NCBI GenBank assembly: GCA_022702545.1
Contig: JAHRBC010000001.1
Span: 6,634,001 to 6,698,000 of the forward strand
DNA length: 64,000 nucleotides
Origin: Phycomyces nitens
Lineage: Eukaryota > Mucoromycota > Mucoromycetes > Mucorales > Phycomycetaceae
Reading direction: 5' to 3'
This document shows, in pieces, positions 56,273 through 64,000 of this stretch. A program made the translations under genes and the position numbers. A model generated the notes under the pieces. The model searched no databases and was not told the origin of the DNA. It saw nothing but the letters and a program-made list of their open reading frames with translations. Each line of letters starts with the position of its first letter. Within the stretch, counting starts at the first letter, position 1.

Positions 56273-58238
56273 ATGGGATCAAAAATATATGAATTTGACT
56301 TTGATGATTATCCCTATATTGTAGGAATAGGTAAAAAAAAAAATTGATACTTGGAAGACATCCGTATTTACTGTTTTCTTTAGATTTTGGCACTACCTTT
56401 TCTGGGTGTTCTTGTGTGTATGGAAGAGATAAAGTTGATGATATTTTTGATATTAACAATTGGTAAAACACTACAAATACAATAAAAAGTGAAGCATTGG
56501 ATTTACTTATAAATATTTAGGCCCAAGCAAGGTCGTGCATTTTATCCAAAAGTCCCTACCGTATCTCTCTATGAACCCAAAAGTAATAAGCTCCTTGCAT
56601 GGGGATACGACGCTATTTGCAAAGCAAATAATCCCAACAACACAGGTGTTCTTGTTGAGAAATTCAAGCTACTTCTTGATCCTAGCGCCCCTAATCATAT
56701 ATTACTTCCGAAAGGCTTAACACCTGTTCGAGGTAGATGAATATTACTTGAAACCACAAACTTCATTTTTAAAAAAAAATATGCTTTGTAGTTATCAGCG
56801 ACTACCTCCGTGAAATATACATTTACACCCATAGCTGTTTTGAGAGCTCACTTGGTGTAATATACAACCCTTCAAAATTTAGATACTGTCTTACTGTTCC
56901 AGCAATGTGGAATGATCAGGCAAAACGTGTCATGCGAGAGGCAGCGATTATTGCCGGTCTCGTAAATCGAAGTGATCATCCCGATAGATTGGTCCTTACC
57001 AGTGAACCAGAAGCTGCATCACTGTATTGCGAGAAAAAATACAGTCAGCTTAATCTTACCAAAGGAAACCGATTTATGATTTGTGACGCCGGTGGTGGGA
57101 CCGTAGACTTGATTGTATTTGAGATTAATGAAACAGCAGGCCTACGATCTCTTCGTGAAGTTACAAAAGGTTCAGGCAGTTCATGTGGATCAATATTTTT
57201 GGACGAACGTATGCGAGATTTACTGAACAACCGCTTTTGTACTCATGCCAAAGATAACAAGGAAGCTATTCAGCATCTTGTGAACTGTTTTGTTGAATCG
57301 ACAAAGGTATGTCTAGCTTAAAATAATATTTATATATCATAAAATGGATGGTGTTTTCTTTAGCCCAATTTTGAAAATGAAGAGGATGAATTTCTTGTTA
57401 TACCTGCGACACGCGGTCTAAATTCCAGTGTCATGTCCGATATTGGGGCGGTCGATGGTAGATTACAAATAACATTCGATGAACTACGAGAGGATGTATT
57501 TGAACCAGTAGTAAAGCAAGTTTTGGAACTGATATCCGATCAAATCGCCCAATTGAAAACAAAACTTGACACTATATTCTTGGTGGGTGGATTCGGACAG
57601 TCAAAGTATTTAGGCGAACGTGTCAAGGATACATTCAAAAGCAAGGTCGGGTCTATATGTGTACCAAGTCGTGGAGAGATGGCCGTTGTTCGCGGTGCGG
57701 TCATGTATGGAATAGACCCAAACAAGATTACGCACAGAGTCCTACGGCGTACTTATGGACTCGAAGTACATCACTCATTTGATCCATCTAGAGATCCACC
57801 AGAGAATAAAATAGTAACATTGGACGGCGACGTACGCTGCTGGAAATGCTTTCATGTATTTGCAACCAAGGGGGAGTGTATAGCCGTGAATTCTTGCGTC
57901 TCAAGAGAATTTTTCATATTCTATCCTGACAATTTTGTTTCTGGTAAATAGTTTTGAGATTGGTTACTATATCAAATGCTAATAATGCATAATCTTTATT
58001 TACAGATCTATATGCGTACGATGGGGACAGTACTCCTCCACGCTACACCACTCATCCTGAGGTTCGTAAAGTAGGAGCTTTCAAAACCGAGATACCTATT
58101 GTTCCAGGTGCCAAGTATCAACAAAAGGTGTTCTTTACTTCTAAAATGTATTTTGGAATGAATGAGCTTCGCATTGAAGTTGACATCAAAGGGAAAAAGT
58201 TTACATTTACTTCCAGCTTTGATACACATGAGCTATAA
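56273..58238 (+). CDS. HSPA12-like Hsp70 family ATPase, copy 9 (diverged)
   Basis: Exons 56273-56330, 56384-56462, 56521-56732, 56792-57306, 57364-57943 and 58006-58238 give 558 residues with the same intron positions and phases as copies 1-8 but unrelated intron sequences. Motifs are DFGTTFSGC, KFKLLLDP, VPAMW, EPEAASLY, DAGGGTVDL and LVGGFGQS. Protein differences are spread along the whole length (MGSKIYEFDFDDYP start, LREIYIYTHSCFESS, SIGSV-type loop replaced by RGLNSSVMSDIG). It and copy 10 look like an older branch of the family. Its own promoter is unlike the others. Confidence 0.9.
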
Positions 58239-59680
58239 AAACTATCTTGCTAAATACACTTGCTACAATATATATATATATATAGTATACAGCTTTTCTA
58301 ATTTTAGTTATATATTCTATTCAACAAATACATATTTATCTATATATATATAATAGCTATAATAAAAAAAACTTTGGAACCTTTCCAGCAGAAATTTATA
58401 TGTAGATTATAGAGAAAATAAAGGTATCTGGAATCTTGTCGTATTGAACTTCATCAAAAGTTTCTGGCCTATATAAATATGGAGCAGCACATTACGCACA
58501 AATTAAAAACACACTTTCTTTTGACAATGCATTATAGCTTGTGTTGAAGTAAAGGGACATGAAATATATATATAAAAACCTGTTATATACTACATTTGAT
58601 TACTAAGAATGGCTTGACATCATCTCACCCAAAGATAATTAACACCTAGACATTTTCTAGTATTTAGTCTGGGCCATTATGCTAATATTTTTGGAATATA
58701 CTAAATTTATTCTCTACATAAAAGCTTTATATTATTACAGCAAGTTCTCAGATACCTTTGAATAAATAGCCATCTCTGTATATATGATTGAATATCTATT
58801 TTTATAATTTAATGGCAAAAACAAATTGTATTAATTGAGGAATTTTTTTTTTACTCTGCATCATAGAACAATATTCGTTCAACTGTATAATTTAAATATT
58901 AAACTTTTATATGAGACACATTAAATGTTCAAGGCAAATAGCTACTTTACAAACCATCTATTACTAGGTATATTTCTATTAATATTTAGCAATATCCACT
59001 AACATGTAATAAACTAATTTTATGTACATAAAAAAACCAGAAAAATGAAATGGATCCAAAGACAATGACATGGCTTGCAATGTTGATAGTCAAAATATGG
59101 ACTTGGCTTTACTTACAGATTCAATAATCTTTGGGTGTATGCATTTTTTATAAAGATGTCAAGGGTCCAAAGGTGGCAAATAATAGTTACTAACAAAATA
59201 TACTTTTAATACAAGCATTTAGTATAAAATTCAATAAAACTCATTAACCTCAAATAGTTCTGAGCATAGTATTTTTATAAAGTAGATCCGGACTGTAACA
59301 CTACTTGTTCATATATACAAACAAAACATGACAATATTATTGTGCTGGTATTCATGTCTATTAGTTTTTAATCTTTTCTTGACCTTTGCCTTTAAATTCA
59401 ATTCATCTTTGTAATTAAAAAAAAAGCCTGGTTAATTCTAGAGCTCTTGATTTCTGTAGACATATAGACATGCCCATGATAAAATAAGTTTATCAAGAAT
59501 ATAAAACATAGCCCTAAACTAATCAAACTTGTTTTCTAGTTGTTTTATTAAATAAATCATAAAATAAAAGTGTGGATTTGGCACGACTAGTTTCAATAAT
59601 ATTGATGCGTATTAAACAAATCAATAACGATTGGTTTGTAGCAAATTTTAAATGTCTTTATATACTTTTATTATTATTAT
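58239..59680. other. AT-rich spacer between Hsp70 copies 9 and 10, left part
   Basis: It has TA microsatellites near 58269 and 58340 and many short A or T runs. No open frame of interest and no known repeat is seen. It is unique within the window. Confidence 0.5.
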
Positions 59681-59689
59681 TATTATTTT

Positions 59690-60119
59690 TGTAGAAGATA
59701 GTTTATTATCCCTACACAGTCACGCTTCTTCGATCGGCGATGCTGAGGGTATCTTATTGGCCTCAAAGCTTATGAGAGCTTTTATTATTATTTCATCATC
59801 TTATTAAGACAGAATGAGATTAGTCCGTCACGTGATTTAGCCTTCCTAACTCATCACGTGTTACAATATCTTATATATAAAAAACCCTTTAACATGCGAA
59901 GTCTACGACTGAGCCAAACCGGTAGAATCATATAATTTGCGAAATCTACGACTAAGCTAGACCAATAGAAATCTACAAGTTGCGAAGTCTACGACTGAGC
60001 CAAACCGGTAGATTTCTTATATAGAATCATATAATTAAGCTTTTGCAGTAGAACCAGATATTTCTTTCTGCCTGTAGTTGAGAGGTAATCAGGTAGTCCT
60101 CGGAGAGCGAGCAGCGCTC
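59690..60119 (+). repeat. GC-richer island with three 43-bp direct repeats
   Basis: Units at 59895-59937, 59938-59980 and from 59981 begin TGCGAA(G/A)TCTACGACT. Units 1 and 3 share GAGCCAAACCGGTAGA. Upstream are two CACGTG boxes (near 59838 and 59857) and a TATATATAAAAAACCC box (about 59872). Downstream the hairpin CGAGCAGCGCTCG ends at the next TTATTATTAT. The island is bounded by TTATTATT on both sides. It could be the promoter-repeat region of a solo LTR or a regulatory element; neither is proven. Confidence 0.5.
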
Positions 60120-60657
60120 GTTATTATTATATTTGAAAGATTTCAAGTTATGCTAAATATTCATATACTTGAATGACAGAAACTTTCTACAATGCCTAAA
60201 CAAGAAAAGTATTCACATCTTGAGAACATTTGCATAAATTTCGAAAGTTTGATAGACTGGTTTACCCGAACTTCAGAATTTGATTAATACCAAATTGAAC
60301 ACCAACTGTTAAAAGCCATGAAGCTACCTTTTTTTTAAACCCCCCTAATCCTTTATAAGACTAATATTTATTTTAGTACATTATTATATGTTAATTAAGA
60401 TATTTATCAATGCCAAAATATATTTTATTATTTAATATTCTGCAAACATAAAACAGCTTGTTATTTTTCTGAAACTTGTCTTTATTTCTTGATTAATTAA
60501 ATTTGCTGAAAAATTGTAACTGATTTTATGATAAAACTTAATCAGATATATTATCGCCTTTAAGATGATAAAAAAAATCTAAAGGAATCATCTACAGTAT
60601 TTAAGAAAATTAACCCCAGGCCATAAAAGTGTTTTAGTCTATTATGCATTGCTGAAA
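60120..60657. other. 5' flank of Hsp70 copy 10
   Basis: AT-rich, without the block conserved before copies 1-8. No heat-shock or other known element is recognised. Confidence 0.4.
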
Positions 60658-62637
60658 ATGTCTGGAAAATTTATAGATACTGATCCTGAAAGTTATTCGT
60701 ATATTGTTGGAATAGGTAGGGACTCTTTCTAGTTTGTAAAAAAAAAATACTCAAAATTCAACTCACTTAGATTTTGGAACCACCTTTTCTGGATGCTCAT
60801 ATGTGTACAGCAAAGACAGTACCAACGATATATTTGACATAACCGAATGGTAAACTATTGTTATTTAATGATATAAAGACAAAAAAATAACATTTATTTC
60901 TGAACATAGGCCAAAGAGAAATGGCTTTATATATCCCAAAGCACCTACCGCATTACTCTATGCGCACAACAGTAAAAATATCATTGCATGGGGATATGAT
61001 GCCATCAATAAATCAAAGGATTCAAACAGCAGAGGCATCTTAGTTAACAATTTCAAGCTGCTGCTAGATCCTAGTTACCCAAAGCATGTACTTCCAAATA
61101 ACTTGACAGTTCTTGAAGGTAAGTCTACAAATCTCACAGTGATAATTGGTCTTATTTCTATGTCTTGTAGTAATCACCGACTATCTTTGTGAATTTAACA
61201 AATATATTCACACTTGCTTTAAAAGTAAGCTTGGAGCAATCTACGATGTTTCAAAATTCAGATACTGTCTTACGGTTCCAGCTATATGGAATGATCAAGC
61301 CAAATCAACCATGAGAGAAGCAGCTATCTTGGCTGGCATTGTGAGCCGTAATGATCACCCAGACCGACTAGTTCTTACCAGTGAACCAGAGGCAGCCTCT
61401 TTGTACTGTGAAAAGAGGTCTGAGCAATACAATCTTATCCACGGCCAGCGATTTATGATCTGTGATGCTGGTGGTGGCACTGTCGACTTGATTGTGTTTG
61501 AAATTGAAGACTTTGGTGGTGTAAAGACTCTTAAGGAAGTTACAAATGGATCAGGAAGCTCTTGTGGATCAACGTTTTTGGATGAAAACATGCGAAATAT
61601 CTTCAAAAGACGGTTCGGAAAACATGCTGAAAACAACAAATACGCTATTGATTCCTTGGTTGATTATTTTATCACTTCAATCAAAGTAGGATTTTCTCGA
61701 TAAACGTAATATGTATGTCCCGTTTAATAGCGTTATTTTCATTTGTTTTAGCCTCACTTTAACAACGAAGACGATGAATTCTTTACAATACCGGTCATGT
61801 TAAACCTAGGCGGTGGGAAGTTATCTGATATTGGGGTGGTCGATGGTAGAACACAAATAACAATCGATGAACTACGAGAGGATGTATTTGAACCAGTAGT
61901 AAAGCAAGTTTTGGAGCTGATATCCGATCAAATCGCCCAATCGAAAACAAAACTTGACACTATATTCTTGGTGGGTGGATTCGGACAGTCAAAGTATTTA
62001 GGCAAACGTGTCAAGGATACATTCAAAAGCAAGGTCGAATCTACATGTGTACCAAGTCGTGGAGAGATGGCCGTTGTTCGCGGTGCGGTCATGTATGGAA
62101 TAGACCCAAACAAGATTACACACAGAGTCCTACGGCGTACTTATGGACTCGATGCTGGTTCTCTATTTGATGCTTCCAGAGATCCACCTGAAAAAGGGTA
62201 TATAGATTATGATGGCGTTATGCGTTGTAGCGACCGCTTTATTATATATGCTACAAAAGGAGAATCTATGCCTATAGACAAATGTGTCACGAGAGAATTC
62301 TTTATATTCTATCCCAATAATTACAGTCTAGGTAGATATTTTTGAAACTTTAGTCATATCGGAATCTAACAAATTGATTTTTTTATTAGATTTATTTGCT
62401 TATGATATTGACGGAGAAACTCCTCGATACACCACTGACATAGGTGTTCGCAAGGTAGCCGAATTTGTTGGGAAGACTCCATTCCTTCCCCGCGTCAAGT
62501 ACAAGGAAAAGGTGTTATTTACAACAAACATGTACTTTGGAAAGACAGAGATACAAATTGAGAATGTAATCCAAGGAAAAGTGTTTAGATTTATTTCAGC
62601 ATTTATATCTCATGAACTTGAGAAAACCACCATTTAG
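60658..62637 (+). CDS. HSPA12-like Hsp70 family ATPase, copy 10 (mosaic)
   Basis: Exons 60658-60715, 60771-60849, 60910-61118, 61171-61685, 61752-62331 and 62390-62637 give 562 residues. Exon 3 is one codon short. The exon 4 donor is AAA|GTAGGA. Motifs are DFGTTFSGC, FKLLLDP, EPEAASLY, DAGGGTVDL and LVGGFGQS. Exons 1-3 are diverged. Exon 4 is nearly identical to copies 4-8 (IWNDQAKSTMREAA, SRNDHPDRLVL). Exon 5 from about 61815 to 62150 is nearly identical to copy 9 (ELREDVFEPVVKQ, DPNKITHRVLRR). This is the pattern of gene conversion. The C-terminus ends ELEKTTI. Confidence 0.9.
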
Positions 62638-63322
62638 CTGTATAAAATAGTTTTACCAAATATATTGGCATCTTAAAATCTTGATATGCATTCCCAGAGA
62701 TATCCCAAGGCTATTATCTTATTAAACTAGCAACGCACTTTATAGATGTATATTGCATTTGACTAATATTACTTTTATATGAATTTTGACAATACTTCTT
62801 CTTCTTCTTAAAAATCTACTAGTCGTTCAAGTCCATATACTCTATATACTCAAATGAATTAAACGTACCAATTAAATATTCTATTCAACAAAATATTGTC
62901 ATTTATATCCTTTAAAACTAGTTTTAAAGTTGATATTAGATGCATTCTAATAGATTCATAAAATTAGACACTTGGTGTAATGGTTTTTATGATTTTCACA
63001 ATTCTATCTACAAAATACTTTTTGTATAGCAGATTTGACCAGTATTAATATAATTTTGTTATATACTCTCTTCATAATATCCCAAATTGTATTGACCATA
63101 CAAGACATTCATTGTGTATAATACAGCAAAAAGAAGAAGAACCTCTTTACCGTCAATTTTTTCTTGACCATTTGTGATATCTGGCTTGAAATATCAATAC
63201 AATATTATCATTGAATAAAATCGTTTTTAATGGGTTATATATGTATCTTTATATGCAAATGAGTGTAATGCCAATGACTTTCTTTTTTTTTCATTCCTTT
63301 TTGATTAACAGGGCTACTGTTT
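62638..63322. other. Convergent spacer between Hsp70 copy 10 and NAF1
   Basis: AT-rich, with no gene seen. It must hold the 3' ends of two convergent transcripts; AATAAA-like strings occur near 63215 on the plus strand. Poly-T runs are frequent. Confidence 0.5.
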
Positions 63323-64000
63323 TTAATAGCCATTGTCTAAACCATTATTGTTGGTTATATCAGCATAGCTTTGAAGCTGTCGACCTGGAGGGGGTGCGGC
63401 TGTTTGGTTAACATTGTTGGAGTAGTCTTGGTACTTTTCCATTTCAGCCGAGAAATCATCGGTTGAGGCTGCGGAAGGTTTCTGATGAGCAGGACGCTTG
63501 GGGTTACGATCTCTTTCCTTTCGGTCAGAGCCACTAGCGCATTTAAAACCATCGAATGCACAGTTTTAGCCGCAGATTTCATTGATCAGTATCGGTTGTT
63601 TCTGTGCTATACTCTTAAAATATGCTTTATACTTACGACTTTCTCTTTGCCTTTAAGTTTTTTTTGTATTGCATTTCTTCTTCATCGTCAGAGAACTCGA
63701 TTTCCTGTAAGCAAAAGCAGATTGAATATAAATGAATGATGCTCCCGAGGCAATTGTATCATTGTATACTTTACATCTTCACCAGCCTCTTCATCAAAGA
63801 TGTTGCTAGCATCAGTTCCCTTGATCTTCTTCAAAACCTCAACTTCAATGACATTGGTGCGTTCATAGGATGGCACAAAGAACACACGCTCTCCAACTCT
63901 GGCTCTAGTCTTGTCAATCTCATCGGCACTGTTGTAGCGAACCGAGTAGAATGGTCTCTCTACAGGACCAAATGTTTCAAACACTTCTCCCATAATTTCT
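63323..64000 (-). CDS. NAF1: H/ACA ribonucleoprotein assembly factor NAF1, 3' part
   Basis: Minus-strand exons 64000-63775 (continues beyond the window), 63704-63637 and 63533-63323 with GT-AG introns. The protein reads GEVFETFGPVERPFYSVRYNS, VGERVFFVP, then KGTDASNIFDEEAGED joined to EIEFSDDEEEMQYKK, and a basic, low-complexity tail ending NNGLDNGY and TAA (63323-63325). FGPV-PFY-VR-NS and K-G-SDASN-DEE are hallmarks of the NAF1 RNA-binding domain. NAF1 is a nuclear, transient partner of the dyskerin (Cbf5) complex in H/ACA snoRNP assembly, replaced later by GAR1. The N-terminus is outside the window. It is transcribed toward the Hsp70 array. Confidence 0.88.

Noticed and set aside
1..64000. 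CRISPR arrays, rRNA, tRNA genes, riboswitches
   Set aside because: No spaced identical repeats, cloverleaf-like blocks or rRNA signatures were recognised on either strand by eye.

Overview
The window looks like an AT-rich nuclear segment of a filamentous fungus, most likely an early-diverging (Mucoromycota-type) one. That placement is inference. It rests on short introns of 50-70 bases with CTAAC branch points, a DIRS retrotransposon together with LINE and Tc1 relics, and a fungal-style NAF1 gene at the right edge. There is no bacterial signature, no CRISPR array and no recognisable rRNA or tRNA gene.

The backbone is a head-to-tail array of ten paralogous, divergent Hsp70-type ATPase genes (HSPA12-like), all on the plus strand, with start codons at 2466, 10796, 20792, 33105, 39082 (or 39049), 47509, 50844, 53878, 56273 and 60658. 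Every copy has six exons with the same five intron positions and phases, and every copy splices in silico to one uninterrupted reading frame of about 558-585 codons. The nucleotide-binding motifs are kept (DFGT[TSA], the FKLLLDP lysine, EPEA[AS]SLY, DAGGGTVDL, VVGGFGQS or LVGGFGQS). A classical C-terminal lid and EEVD tail are absent. Copies 1-8 form one close group; copies 9 and 10 are more diverged, and copy 10 is a mosaic of the two groups.

The spacers hold mobile DNA. (i) A type I LINE lies on the minus strand in the same place behind copy 1 (4625-9888) and copy 3 (27660-32807), and as a stump behind copy 2 (12900-13255). It was therefore probably copied together with the gene as one unit. 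(ii) A 4.75-kb DIRS element (22889-27636) has inverted termini, an internal complementary region, gag, RT/RNase H and a tyrosine recombinase. Its pol is broken by a frameshift, a stop and a nested 394-bp inverted-repeat insertion. (iii) A second, decayed DIRS lies at about 35960-38640. (iv) Type II LINE relics lie at 13442-18556 and 42850-47060. (v) Two solo LTRs of one family (17754-18040 and 42406-42693) and two single ones (1954-2179, 45380-45652) all have target-site duplications. (vi) A TGACA...TGTCA repeat occurs three times at rearrangement points. (vii) There is a Tc1/mariner relic (41290-42276) and a 632-bp TIR element with TA duplication (52967-53598).

The left edge (1-81) holds the end of an unidentified gene and the right edge (63323-64000, minus strand) most of a NAF1 gene. 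The most striking biology is the Hsp70 array itself: ten intact, intron-conserved, gene-converting ATPase chaperone-like genes kept open in the middle of decaying transposons.
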